DNA of 64,000 bases from Chryseobacterium sp. MA9 (lineage in GTDB: Bacteria > Bacteroidota > Bacteroidia > Flavobacteriales > Weeksellaceae). The notes beneath the pieces are model-generated. The model made no database searches and had not been told where the DNA came from. It was given only the letters and a program-made list of their open reading frames with translations. Position numbers and translations under genes: made by a program. Each line of letters opens with the position of its first letter. Within the stretch, counting starts at the first letter, position 1. Location of the stretch: contig NZ_CP075170.1 in assembly GCF_024399315.1 (NCBI RefSeq), positions 4,340,001 to 4,404,000 of the forward strand, in the 5' to 3' direction. Shown here piece after piece: positions 33,844 through 42,514 of the stretch.

Positions 33844-35286
33844 CTATTTCTGAGGAATATTCGCTAAAATATCTTTTAGGAAGCTCCAGAATTTTTGTGC
33901 TGAAGGAATGTTCGCTTTTTCATCAGGAGAGTGGGCTCCTCTGATGGTTGGCCCAAAACTTACCATTTCCATTTCTGGATAGTTGGCACCGATGATACCA
34001 CACTCAAGACCTGCGTGGCAAGCTACTACATGAGGTTTTTCACTGAACTTCTCTGTATAAAGCTTCTCCATCAGCTGTACGATTTCTGAACCTGGTTTTG
34101 GCTTCCATCCAGGGTATGAACCACTGAATTCAACATTCATTCCAGCCAATTCTGCTACAGATTTCAATTGTTCTGCCACTGAATATTTTGAAGAATCTAC
34201 AGAAGATCTCGTAAGATTTAAAATTTTAAGTTCTCCGCCTTTCAGTTCCACTCTTGCTACATTGTTGGAAGCTTCTACAAGATCAGCCACGTCCGGGCTC
34301 ATTCTGTATACTCCGTTGTGAAGGGCTTTTAAAGTAAGTATTACCTTTTTAGAATCTCCTTCTGAAATTGCTTTGTCAGAAGACGTGGAATTCTCAATAT
34401 TGATCTGAATTCCCGGCTCTACAGTCGCAAATTCTTCTAAGATATCTTTCTTAAGAATAGTTATATTTTCTATAAATTCCTGAGCATTTCTCACAGAAAT
34501 AATGGCTACACCTTCTCTTGGAATCGCATTTCTCAGACCTCCGCTGTCGATAGAAACCAATTCAATATTCTGGTTTTCCAGTCCGCTGTAAAGGAGCCTT
34601 CCCAAAATGATATTTGCATTTCCGAAACCTTTATGAATATCCATTCCGGAGTGTCCTCCCTGAAGACCTTTTACTTCAATTCTTACAATTTGTCCTTTTG
34701 GAGCTTCTGCAGCATAGTTTTGAGTGATTGTTACGTCAACACCTCCTGCACAGCCAATATCAATCTCATCATCCTCTTCAGTATCAAGGTTCAATAGAAT
34801 TTGTCCTGTAAGCTGGCCTGGTTTTAATCCTAAAGCACCTGTCATTCCTGTCTCTTCATCAATAGTGAAAAGAGCTTCCAATGCAGGGTGTGGAATATCT
34901 GAGCTTTCAAGGATAGACATAATAGTTGCTACTCCCAAACCATTGTCTGCTCCCAGAGTAGTACCTTTTGCCTTTACCCAATCACCGTCAATTTCCATTT
35001 TGATTCCCTCAGTTTCAAAATCAAAGTTAACATCGTTGTTTTTCTGGCAAACCATGTCAAGGTGCGATTGAAGCACGATAGACTTACGGTTCTCCATTCC
35101 TGCAGTCGCAGGTTTTTTAATGATAACATTTCCTACTTCATCTACAGTAGTTTCAAGTCCTAAATCTTCACCAAACCCTTTGATGAAAGCAATTACTTTT
35201 TCCTCTTTTTTTGAAGGCCTTGGAACAGCATTTAATTTGGAGAAATTTTTCCAGATGATCTGCGGTTCTATATTAGATAATTCCAT
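33844..35286 (-). CDS. pepD: Aminoacyl-histidine dipeptidase PepD
   Basis: 480 residues, M20C metallopeptidase. Metal ligands and catalytic residues are in SHLDMVCQK (about residues 74-82), LGADNGLGVA (about 113-122) and DEETGMTGA (about 144-152); a lid domain follows (GGHSGMDI, AIPREGVA). Cleaves dipeptides such as Xaa-His in the cytoplasm. A -7 element TAAATTTG (35310-35303) is 16 bases upstream. Stand-alone between two terminators. Confidence 0.95.
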   Translation of the reverse strand: MELSNIEPQIIWKNFSKLNAVPRPSKKEEKVIAFIKGFGEDLGLETTVDEVGNVIIKKPATAGMENRKSIVLQSHLDMVCQKNNDVNFDFETEGIKMEIDGDWVKAKGTTLGADNGLGVATIMSILESSDIPHPALEALFTIDEETGMTGALGLKPGQLTGQILLNLDTEEDDEIDIGCAGGVDVTITQNYAAEAPKGQIVRIEVKGLQGGHSGMDIHKGFGNANIILGRLLYSGLENQNIELVSIDSGGLRNAIPREGVAIISVRNAQEFIENITILKKDILEEFATVEPGIQINIENSTSSDKAISEGDSKKVILTLKALHNGVYRMSPDVADLVEASNNVARVELKGGELKILNLTRSSVDSSKYSVAEQLKSVAELAGMNVEFSGSYPGWKPKPGSEIVQLMEKLYTEKFSEKPHVVACHAGLECGIIGANYPEMEMVSFGPTIRGAHSPDEKANIPSAQKFWSFLKDILANIPQK

Positions 35287-35316
35287 TGAATTTTATTTTT
35301 CTCAAATTTACGAAAT

Positions 35317-35351
35317 AAAAAATGCTTCCGTGGGATACAGAAGCATTTTTT
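35317..35351. terminator. Terminator hairpin
   Basis: AAAAAATGCTTC pairs with GAAGCATTTTTT around a 11-base loop. Lies between pepD and the preceding lipoprotein gene (minus strand). Confidence 0.9.
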
Positions 35352-35452
35352 ATCATTAGCTAAAGGGGAAAATGGGAAGAGGTAAAATCACAAATGTGCT
35401 TATTTACCTTCTTCTGTTCCGTCTTTTAGGTTGTTTTACTATTTTATCTTTA

Positions 35453-35944
35453 TTAACATCCGCATTCTCCATAGATTGGAGTTGTGAAGATAGTACCATC
35501 CGGTTTTTCAATAGTTAAAGTACCTTCAAACAGTAAAGCTTCTTCGTTTTTTATTTTTTTACCTTTTACAGAAATTTTGTAATTATCATTTTCTATTTCC
35601 TTGGTAAGCAATTCATCTGCCTCCATATCACTTGAAGAAATGAGATTTAGAGCCAGTCTTTTGCCATCCAGCATCATGTAAGCTGTTTTTCCGGCATCAT
35701 CTGCGTAGATGTATTTTTCATTTTCAAAATCAGCTTTGCTTACAGCAAAATAGCAGGAGCATTCTTTGATTTCTTTAGGGAACGGAATTGTTCCTACCAG
35801 AATATTTCCGGAAGAAGGATCTGTTGAAGCAGAATCTTTAGTGATGTGTAAAGAATCGGCAGAAGCAGAACCTGAAACCGTTTCTTTTTCCTTTTTGCAG
35901 GCTACCAATAAAAATGCGGAAAATAAAATGATTAAATATTTCAT
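35453..35944 (-). CDS. Small lipoprotein, unknown function
   Basis: 163 residues. Lipobox FLLVAC, Cys16 likely lipidated, followed by a polar Ser/Asp/Thr-rich linker (about residues 17-45). The mature part contains a Cys-pair region (IKECSCYFAV, about 59-68) and ends in a CGC tail (PIYGECGC), so four cysteines are present and may be disulfide-bonded or bind a metal. No recognised domain. It lies 24 bases downstream of the LURP-one gene. Confidence 0.78.
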   Translation of the reverse strand: MKYLIILFSAFLLVACKKEKETVSGSASADSLHITKDSASTDPSSGNILVGTIPFPKEIKECSCYFAVSKADFENEKYIYADDAGKTAYMMLDGKRLALNLISSSDMEADELLTKEIENDNYKISVKGKKIKNEEALLFEGTLTIEKPDGTIFTTPIYGECGC

Positions 35945-35968
35945 GTGTTTGTGGTTTTATTATTTTTC

Positions 35969-36574
35969 TTACCCTCTTGCTCTTTCAAGAAGTGTCATCA
36001 TTAATAAGGATAAAATTACTAAACTTTCTTCCTCATCATCAATATCAATCAGCCTGTCCAGCTGAAATCTTCTTCCGAAGAATGAAGGCATTTTTTTCAG
36101 TTTAAAATAAGCTTTCCCGTCAATACCTGTTACTGTATAAGATGGATTAAGGAAATACCCAGTGAACATTCCAATGATAGGTAATTCCCCTACAAAGCTG
36201 TCCCAGAATCTAACCCATGCACTGTCTTCCTGAACTTTAAACTTAGGCTGATCATGAGCATCCAGAATATCATAGCTTGCTTTCCAGATAGAACGCATTC
36301 CTTTTCTGGCTAATCTCCCAAAGTTTTTATTGTCAATAAGATCATTCAAAGAATATGAAGCGTTGAAATCTATCCATTTATTTGCTCTGATTCTGAAAAG
36401 TTCCTTAGACTTGCTCTCATCATTGAAAACGATAACATCTTCTTTCAACTTGAACATTTTCTGACGAACATACGCTACATAATTTCCGTTTCTGTCAGTA
36501 ATATTGAAGTCACTTGCTAAAGTAGTGATTTTGAATTTGAAATCCAGAGGATAATTGAGATTGTTAAGTACCAT
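35969..36574 (-). CDS. LURP-one-related / tubby C-terminal-like family protein
   Basis: 201 residues. Alternating strands with the pattern LASDFNITDRNGNYVAYVRQKMFKLKEDVIVFNDESKSKELFRIRA match the LURP-one-related fold, a 12-stranded barrel around a hydrophobic helix similar to scramblases/tubby. The central hydrophobic SFVGELPIIGMFTGYFLN could be that helix. Function in bacteria unknown. It begins an operon with the lipoprotein gene 24 bases further on. Confidence 0.82.
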   Translation of the reverse strand: MVLNNLNYPLDFKFKITTLASDFNITDRNGNYVAYVRQKMFKLKEDVIVFNDESKSKELFRIRANKWIDFNASYSLNDLIDNKNFGRLARKGMRSIWKASYDILDAHDQPKFKVQEDSAWVRFWDSFVGELPIIGMFTGYFLNPSYTVTGIDGKAYFKLKKMPSFFGRRFQLDRLIDIDDEEESLVILSLLMMTLLERARG

Positions 36575-36700
36575 GTTAGTTAATTTTTTTCATATTTAAT
36601 TTAAGCCGCAAATATAGAGGTTTTTTTAGAGTTCTCAGGTATGGGAGAAATTTAAAATCTCATAACGGGACATTATGGTACTGGATTTATAGCTGATGGT

Positions 36701-36803
36701 CAATAGTCAATTTTTGCTAAGCAAAGTCAATAGTCAATGATCACTCAATAAAAATTCACAAGCGAAGCAAATTGATGATTCACCATTCACTATCAATTAT
36801 CAA
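36701..36803. repeat. Dispersed intergenic repeat, copy C (inverted pair)
   Basis: Plus-orientation half at 36701-36740 (CAATAGTCAATTTTTGCTAA ...) and a minus-orientation half at 36750-36803, both related to copies A and B. The pair lies in the short space before recR. Confidence 0.7.
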
Positions 36804-36813
36804 CTTTAATCCT

Positions 36814-36821
36814 TATTTTTG
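36814..36821 (+). promoter_or_regulatory. -7 promoter element of recR
   Basis: TATTTTTG matches TAnnTTTG, five bases before the ATG, which again suggests a very short leader; no clear -33 TTG is seen. Confidence 0.45.
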
Positions 36822-36826
36822 TACCT

Positions 36827-37438
36827 ATGGATTACCCAAGTAAAGTATTGGCAAAAGCGGTAGATGAGATTTCGGGATTGCCCGGGATTGGAAGAAAAAC
36901 GGCTTTGAGGTTAGCACTACATTTGTTGAAACAGCCTAATTCCAGAGCTGTAAGTCTTGGAAATTCCCTGATTAACCTTGTCAATGAAATAAAATACTGT
37001 AAAGAATGTCATAATTTTTCAGATTTTGACATCTGTGAAATATGCAGTAACGAAAAGAGAAATGGTGAACTGATCTGCATCGTTGAAGATGTACGGGATG
37101 TGATTGCTATTGAGAATACCGGAAAATACACGGGCAAGTATCTGATCCTTGGCGGGAAAATTTCTCCAATGGAAGGAGTAGGCCCTGGGCAGTTAAATAT
37201 TTCAAGTATTGAAAAGAAGTTGAATGAGGGAAAGGTGAAGGAATTTATTTTTGCCTTGAGTGCTACCATGGAAGGAGATACAACAGCATATTACATTTAC
37301 AAGAAATTTAAAAGTTTCAATGTGAATTTTTCAAGTATTGCAAGAGGAATTTCAGTAGGAGATGAATTGGAATATGCTGATGAAATTTCTCTAGGAAGAT
37401 CCATTATCAATAGGCTGCCATACAACGAAAAGGATTAA
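36827..37438 (+). CDS. recR: Recombination protein RecR
   Basis: 203 residues, full length. Helix-hairpin-helix ISGLPGIGRKTALRLALHLL (about residues 15-34), a C4 zinc finger (YCKECHNF and ICEICSN), and a Toprim domain (ICIVEDVRDVIAIENTG and LGGKISPMEG). With RecF/RecO it mediates loading of RecA onto gaps during DNA repair. The next gene begins two bases after the stop, so they are co-transcribed. Confidence 0.97.
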   Translation: MDYPSKVLAKAVDEISGLPGIGRKTALRLALHLLKQPNSRAVSLGNSLINLVNEIKYCKECHNFSDFDICEICSNEKRNGELICIVEDVRDVIAIENTGKYTGKYLILGGKISPMEGVGPGQLNISSIEKKLNEGKVKEFIFALSATMEGDTTAYYIYKKFKSFNVNFSSIARGISVGDELEYADEISLGRSIINRLPYNEKD

Positions 37439-37439
37439 T

Positions 37440-38273
37440 ATGGAGCTGTCTGTTATTATTGTTAATTATAATGTTGGCCAATTGCTCAAAAGCTGCCTCC
37501 TGTCACTTCAGAAATATATACAGGAGATAGACTATGAAGTGATTGTTATTGATAATGCTTCTACAGACAATTCCTGGAGAGATCTTATTCCTGAGTTTCC
37601 CAACGTACACTTTATTGCTTCTGAAACAAACGGTGGTTTTTCAAAAGCCAATAATCAGGCGATCCAAACAGCGAAAGGAGAGTATATTTTACTTTTGAAT
37701 CCTGATACTGAATTGGAAGGGTTTTATATGAAGGAACTCCTGGATTTTGCAGACGCTCAGCCTTCATTCGGATGTCTGGGAGTGAGGATGCATGATTCAG
37801 AAGGGAATTTTCTTCCTGAAAGTAAGCGTTCTGTTCCGGATATGTTTAACTCTTTTGAAAAACTGTTTACGAATTTCAAAAAGAATAATTCTAAGTCTTA
37901 TTACAGAAATGATATTGAAGAAAATGCGGTTGCTGAAGTAGAAGTAATGACAGGCGCTTTTTTACTGGCTAAAAAAGATGTTTATGAAAAAATAGGAGGG
38001 CTGGATGAAGCTTACTTTATGTATGGAGAAGATATTGATCTTTGCTATACATTCTTAAGAAACGGCTACAAAAACTTCTATTATGGTAAAGTTTCAATTC
38101 TTCATCACAAAGGAGAAAGCACCATTAAGAATGAAGTATATCTCAACAGGTTTTATGGAGCTATGCAGATCTTTATTGATAAATATTATAAAGAATCAAA
38201 GCCTGTACAATATTCATTTTTAAAGGCAGGACTGAAGTTGCGCCATAAGATTGAAAAGATCAAGCTAAAATAA
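37440..38273 (+). CDS. Glycosyltransferase family 2
   Basis: 277 residues. SVIIVNYNVGQLLKSCLLSL (residues 4-23), VIDNASTDNS (about 36-45), and NPDTELEG (about 86-93; the DxD-like NPDTE) mark a GT-A fold of the rhamnosyltransferase/WbbL type; MYGEDIDLCY (about 198-207) holds the ED catalytic region. Likely transfers a sugar onto a surface glycan or glycolipid. Coupled to recR by one base; a typical arrangement in Flavobacteriia, though the functional link is unclear. Confidence 0.92.
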   Translation: MELSVIIVNYNVGQLLKSCLLSLQKYIQEIDYEVIVIDNASTDNSWRDLIPEFPNVHFIASETNGGFSKANNQAIQTAKGEYILLLNPDTELEGFYMKELLDFADAQPSFGCLGVRMHDSEGNFLPESKRSVPDMFNSFEKLFTNFKKNNSKSYYRNDIEENAVAEVEVMTGAFLLAKKDVYEKIGGLDEAYFMYGEDIDLCYTFLRNGYKNFYYGKVSILHHKGESTIKNEVYLNRFYGAMQIFIDKYYKESKPVQYSFLKAGLKLRHKIEKIKLK

Positions 38274-38277
38274 AAAA

Positions 38278-38305
38278 GCAACTCAATTTGAGTTGCTCTT
38301 GTTTT
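38278..38305. terminator. Bidirectional terminator
   Basis: AGCAACTCAA pairs with TTGAGTTGCT with one loop base, flanked by A-run and T-run; separates converging glycosyltransferase and secG genes. Confidence 0.9.
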
Positions 38306-38324
38306 ATATAAGATGATATTCTTC

Positions 38325-38678
38325 TTATTTTGCCGGTGCTGCAGGAGCTTTTACCGGAGTTGTTGTAGAAGAAGCAGGAGCTGTCTGTTTTGCAGGAGCT
38401 TCTTTCTTCACTGGTTGTTTCTGTGTAGGAGCTACCTGAGAAGGCTTTCCTGTAATAACAACGCTTAAAAGGATAAGAACGATGATAGTTCCGCCTAGAG
38501 TCCATGTTGCTTTTTCCATGAAATCATTGGTTCTCTGTACTCCGAACTGTGCAGATGATGCACCTCCGAATGTACTGGAAAGGCCTCCTCCTTTTGGGTT
38601 TTGTGCCATAACGATAATTACCAATAAAACGCTGGCAACCATAACAAGAACCATCAATAGTGTAAATATAGTATCCAT
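38325..38678 (-). CDS. secG: Preprotein translocase subunit SecG
   Basis: 117 residues. Two membrane helices (about 3-22 and 54-73) flank the conserved loop AQNPKGGGLSSTFGGASSAQFGVQRTNDFMEKATW (about residues 25-59). The C-terminal 40 residues are a Pro/Ala/Lys/Thr-rich tail typical of Bacteroidota SecG. Inner membrane, part of the SecYEG channel. Start ATG at 38678. Confidence 0.93.
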   Translation of the reverse strand: MDTIFTLLMVLVMVASVLLVIIVMAQNPKGGGLSSTFGGASSAQFGVQRTNDFMEKATWTLGGTIIVLILLSVVITGKPSQVAPTQKQPVKKEAPAKQTAPASSTTTPVKAPAAPAK

Positions 38679-38765
38679 TAATTCTTATATCTTTTTGAAT
38701 GGGCAAATTTAATCTTTTTTTACTGAATGACAAAGAAAGATGTCGCCAAATGTTGATAAAAATAG

Positions 38766-38793
38766 AAAAACGGCAACAATTGTTGCCGTTTTT
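38766..38793. terminator. Terminator hairpin
   Basis: AAAAACGGCAACAA pairs perfectly with TTGTTGCCGTTTTT. Ends the M16 gene (minus strand). Confidence 0.93.
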
Positions 38794-38812
38794 CTATAAA
38801 AATAAGAGGTTC

Positions 38813-40843
38813 CTATTTGAAATCTGAATCTTTAGCCTGATTGATCAGGTAAGATTTTACAGCCAGGTTGATATCCATTCCACCCATATTCTGGATGATG
38901 GTAAACGGAAGTTTCACTCCTGAAACATCTTTGTAGTCTGCATAGCTTGTAGGAATAGATCCACCTTCTCCAGCTTTCACTTCACCTGTCTTAAGGCCAG
39001 TTTTTACACTGTAATAGTAAGTGTCTTTAGTTCCTTTTACTACGTAAGAGTCTTCGTTATTATACTTTTCGATTCCTGCCAGTTTGTATTCTGCACTTTT
39101 AGCAAAAGTAAGTTCAGGGAAAAGTTCCGGATTTGACATTTCAGCTTTCTGTTTTTCATTGAGAGGCATTTTTTGTCCCTGAGCTTCCATGTATCCGTCT
39201 TTCCCATCAAAAATGATTTTTTGTACGGTATTTCCCATCATTTTCATATCCATTGCCATTTTTCCTCCTTTAGCCTGGATCAGTTTCATCGTCATATCCA
39301 TACCCTGGATTTTTGTAGTAGCATCTGTCGTGATAGAAGTTACTTTCTGAACAGCAGCAAGACCTCCGATCGCGTTGATGTATTTATCAGCAACAGAGCC
39401 AATGGTAACACTTGCATCTACTTTCTGTGTAGCAGGTTTAGTGACCGGATTTGCTTCCTTATCGAAATATTTTACAGGGTAGCCTAGTTTTTCCAATCCT
39501 TCAGAAATATCAGATGCTTTACCTGCAATGAAAATTCTGCTTTGGTTAGGTAAAATAGTAGCTTTTACAGCATTTGCAACATCTGCAGCGGTTACTTTAT
39601 CGATAGACTTTAAGTAATTGGTGTAGAAATCAGCAGGAAGGTCCTGAACTTTTTGATTTAAAGCAAATCTTGCAATAGTAGCCGGCTGTTCCAAAGACAT
39701 GATGAAAGATCCTTTCAGCTTAGCTTTAGCATTGGCCAGTTCTTCCGGCTTCACAGTAGAAATAGCGTTAAGTTCATTCATGAATTCTTTAACGGCTTTG
39801 TCTGTAACTTCGTTTCTTACGCTCGCACTTGCAGAGAATTGTGGAGAATACTTGCTGGCAACCATACTAGAATACGCACCGTAAGTAAATCCGTTTTTCT
39901 CACGAAGGTTCATGAAAAGTCTTGCTTCACCACCACCACCAAGAATGTAGTTAGCGATTGTTGCAGGGAAATAGTTGGCATCCTTCATCTTCAGGTTGTT
40001 CAGGTTGTTTAATGAAACAACAGACTGTACTGCAGAAGGAACATCCACTACATTGATTTCTGTTTTAGCAACATTAGAAGCCGGTTCTAACTGTGCAACA
40101 GGAGTGTTCGCTTTTTTCCAGCCACTGAAAGCTTTCTCGATCAAAGGTTTTACCTGATCAAATTTTACGTCTCCTACAATAACTAAATAAGCATTGTCCG
40201 GAGCGTAGTATTTTTTGTAAATATTCTGAACGTCAGCAAGCTGGATTTTGTTGATAGACTCAATGGTTTCAAACTCACCTCTTGAAGTATTTTTTCCATA
40301 CATCAAAGCGTTGGAAACTCTTTCCGCAATAGAAGATGCATTTTTTTCCTCAGACTTTAATCCTTCGATAGCTCTTTCTTTAGAACTTTGAATTTCTTCA
40401 GCAGAGAATTTAGGATTGATAATTGCATCCGCCATTAAGCCTAAAACTTCAGGGAAATATTTTGAAAGTGAATTGGCAGAAGCACCTCCTGAAGAGAAAT
40501 TAAGATTCGCTCCAAGATAATCCACTTTTTTGTTGAAATCATCTTTGCTGATATTGGTTGTTCCGTTTTCGAACTGTTCAGCCATAATTTCGCTTACTCC
40601 GGTTACAGCTCCTTCGTTGTACGGAGGTCTGTCCATAGAAAGGCTTGCGCTTACTCTTGGAAGTTTGTTGTTCTCAACCACCATTACCGTAAGACCGTTG
40701 CTTAGCTGGAAAGTTTTTGGCTTAGCAATGTTAATGGCAGGAGTAGGTCCCGGCTTCGGCATTGCATTAAGATCTATTTTTTGTGCTGAAACCATTCCCG
40801 TAAAGAAAAATGCTGCAGCTATATATGTTAATTGCTTTTTCAT
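38813..40843 (-). CDS. M16 peptidase subunit with C-terminal LolA-like domain
   Basis: 676 residues, signal peptide about 1-20. Residues about 40-460 carry two M16 (insulinase-like) halves. The zinc-binding HxxEH is absent: the aligned region reads VSEIMAEQFENGT, so this is the non-catalytic partner of a heterodimer. The last 200 residues (QKVDASVTIGSVADKYINAIGGL onwards) form an extra beta-domain similar to LolA or DUF4292-type proteins. Periplasmic. The active partner is encoded 53 bases upstream. Confidence 0.9.
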   Translation of the reverse strand: MKKQLTYIAAAFFFTGMVSAQKIDLNAMPKPGPTPAINIAKPKTFQLSNGLTVMVVENNKLPRVSASLSMDRPPYNEGAVTGVSEIMAEQFENGTTNISKDDFNKKVDYLGANLNFSSGGASANSLSKYFPEVLGLMADAIINPKFSAEEIQSSKERAIEGLKSEEKNASSIAERVSNALMYGKNTSRGEFETIESINKIQLADVQNIYKKYYAPDNAYLVIVGDVKFDQVKPLIEKAFSGWKKANTPVAQLEPASNVAKTEINVVDVPSAVQSVVSLNNLNNLKMKDANYFPATIANYILGGGGEARLFMNLREKNGFTYGAYSSMVASKYSPQFSASASVRNEVTDKAVKEFMNELNAISTVKPEELANAKAKLKGSFIMSLEQPATIARFALNQKVQDLPADFYTNYLKSIDKVTAADVANAVKATILPNQSRIFIAGKASDISEGLEKLGYPVKYFDKEANPVTKPATQKVDASVTIGSVADKYINAIGGLAAVQKVTSITTDATTKIQGMDMTMKLIQAKGGKMAMDMKMMGNTVQKIIFDGKDGYMEAQGQKMPLNEKQKAEMSNPELFPELTFAKSAEYKLAGIEKYNNEDSYVVKGTKDTYYYSVKTGLKTGEVKAGEGGSIPTSYADYKDVSGVKLPFTIIQNMGGMDINLAVKSYLINQAKDSDFK

Positions 40844-40895
40844 TTGTAAAAATTTAATTTTTAATAATCATACTGTAACCTAAAAAGTTGAATGA

Positions 40896-42209
40896 TTACT
40901 TTTTCTCAGGTACGTAGTTAATGATTATTCTTTGGTTAGAATTAAGATACTTTTTAGCAGCATTCTGAAGATCCTGTCTTGTGATAGATCTGTAAATGTC
41001 GATTTCTTTGTTGATCAAATTCGTGTCCCCCATCAATACGTGGTTGGTTGCCAATGAAGCAGCAATTCCCTGAATACTTGAGTTGGCGTTTACAAACTGG
41101 TTTTCATACTGGTTTTGAAGTTTTTGATAATCGTCTTCAGAGATTAACGTAGTCTGAAGCTTTTTGATCTCGGCATCAATGTCAGTCTGCAAAGCCTGTT
41201 TTGTAGTCTGTCCCATTGGGATCGCGAAGAATGCAAAAATACTGTAATCTTCAAGCCCTTGGTTGAAAGCAGCTACCTGAAGCGCTTTTTTATCCTGATC
41301 TACTAATTTTTTATATAAAACTGAAGATTTACCACTGCTTAAATAAGAAGAAAGCATATCTAAAACATAAGCATCTTTCTCTTTGTTAGCCGGAGTTCTG
41401 TACGCGAAAACATAAGCCGGAAGCTGAATGTTCGGATCTGTTGCAGTAACTTCCTTTTCCTGAGTGATAGGAGTATCTTTCGGGAAGTCTTTTGGATATA
41501 ATGTTCCTTTTGGAATTCCTCCGTAGTAGGTTTCGATCCATTTTTTAGTCTGCTCAGGTTTGATGTCTCCTGCAACAACCAAAGTAGCGTTATTCGGAAC
41601 GTAATATTTTTTGTAGAACGCCTGGAATTCTTCTAATTTAGCAGAGTTCAGATCTTCCATAGAACCAATTGTAGGCCAGTTGTATGGGTGATTGGTAAAT
41701 AAATTTTTCTGAATCGTTGTGAAAAGATTTCCATAAGGCTGGTTATCCATTCTTAATCTTTTTTCTTCTTTTACAACCTCTCTCTGGGTATCTACACCAA
41801 TCTGGTTGATGACAGCATGACGCATTCTTTCAGCCTCCATCCAAAGTCCAAGCTGTTCGTTGTTGGAAGGAAATGTTTCATAGTAATAAGTTCTGTCATT
41901 GGTAGTGTTGGCGTTGTTCTGTCCTCCGTTTGAAGAAACAATCTTGAACCAGTCTCCTCTCTTGATGTTAGGAGTTCCTTCGAATAAAAGGTGCTCAAAG
42001 AAGTGAGCAAAACCTGTTCTGCCTTTTACTTCATCTTTTGCACCTACGTGGTACATTACACCTGTCGTTACAACCGGCGCCGAATTATCCTGATGAAGAA
42101 TTACGTGAAGACCATTGGGAAGGTCATACTCTTCGAATTTGATTTGCTGTGCATTCAGCATTAGCCCGAAGAAAGCTACGGCAGCAGCAGAAAGAAGTCG
42201 CTTTTTCAT
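40896..42209 (-). CDS. M16 peptidase, catalytic subunit
   Basis: 437 residues from MKKRLLSAAAVAFFGLMLNAQQ, a good signal peptide; a longer start 78 bases upstream would spoil it. The inverted zinc motif HFFEH (in GFAHFFEHLLFEGT, about residues 62-75) with a downstream Glu marks an active M16B peptidase. It probably works with the next gene's inactive subunit to degrade peptides in the periplasm. Confidence 0.92.
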   Translation of the reverse strand: MKKRLLSAAAVAFFGLMLNAQQIKFEEYDLPNGLHVILHQDNSAPVVTTGVMYHVGAKDEVKGRTGFAHFFEHLLFEGTPNIKRGDWFKIVSSNGGQNNANTTNDRTYYYETFPSNNEQLGLWMEAERMRHAVINQIGVDTQREVVKEEKRLRMDNQPYGNLFTTIQKNLFTNHPYNWPTIGSMEDLNSAKLEEFQAFYKKYYVPNNATLVVAGDIKPEQTKKWIETYYGGIPKGTLYPKDFPKDTPITQEKEVTATDPNIQLPAYVFAYRTPANKEKDAYVLDMLSSYLSSGKSSVLYKKLVDQDKKALQVAAFNQGLEDYSIFAFFAIPMGQTTKQALQTDIDAEIKKLQTTLISEDDYQKLQNQYENQFVNANSSIQGIAASLATNHVLMGDTNLINKEIDIYRSITRQDLQNAAKKYLNSNQRIIINYVPEKK

Positions 42210-42384
42210 AAAATTTAGAAATTGTTTATCAATTAGTACGAAAAGTGAATTAAATGTTACAAAGTTTACAGAAATATATGATTGCAAAGGGGAAATTTTT
42301 AGAGATTTTGGTTACGTGTTACGGGGTGGTAAATATAAAATCATGTCTATGGATAAATTTAAATCAATCTATTCAGACTTAAAT

Positions 42385-42411
42385 TTGTGAAGCAAAATTG
42401 GCTATTGCTCA
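42385..42411 (-). repeat. Dispersed intergenic repeat, diverged copy D
   Basis: Read on the minus strand, GAGCAATAGCCAATTTTGCT resembles the GCAATAGTCAATTTTTGCTT core of copies A and B. Confidence 0.5.
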
Positions 42412-42462
42412 TACTATTAATTCAATCTCAGTACTTCAAATTTCGAACTTCTCTATGAAAGT

Positions 42463-42492
42463 TTGAATTCTCCTCTGAATACATTAATTTTG
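42463..42492 (+). promoter_or_regulatory. Bacteroidota promoter of the helicase gene
   Basis: TTG at 42463-42465, 19 bases, TAATTTTG at 42485-42492; 22 bases to the ATG. Confidence 0.82.
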
Positions 42493-42514
42493 TGTTCCCA
42501 AAATTTTTTGCTGT

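Larger units (their letters stand above)
42210..42514. other. Divergent intergenic region
   Basis: 305 bases between the M16 gene and the helicase gene. It holds a diverged copy of the dispersed repeat (42385-42411) and the promoter of the helicase gene (42463-42492). Confidence 0.6.
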
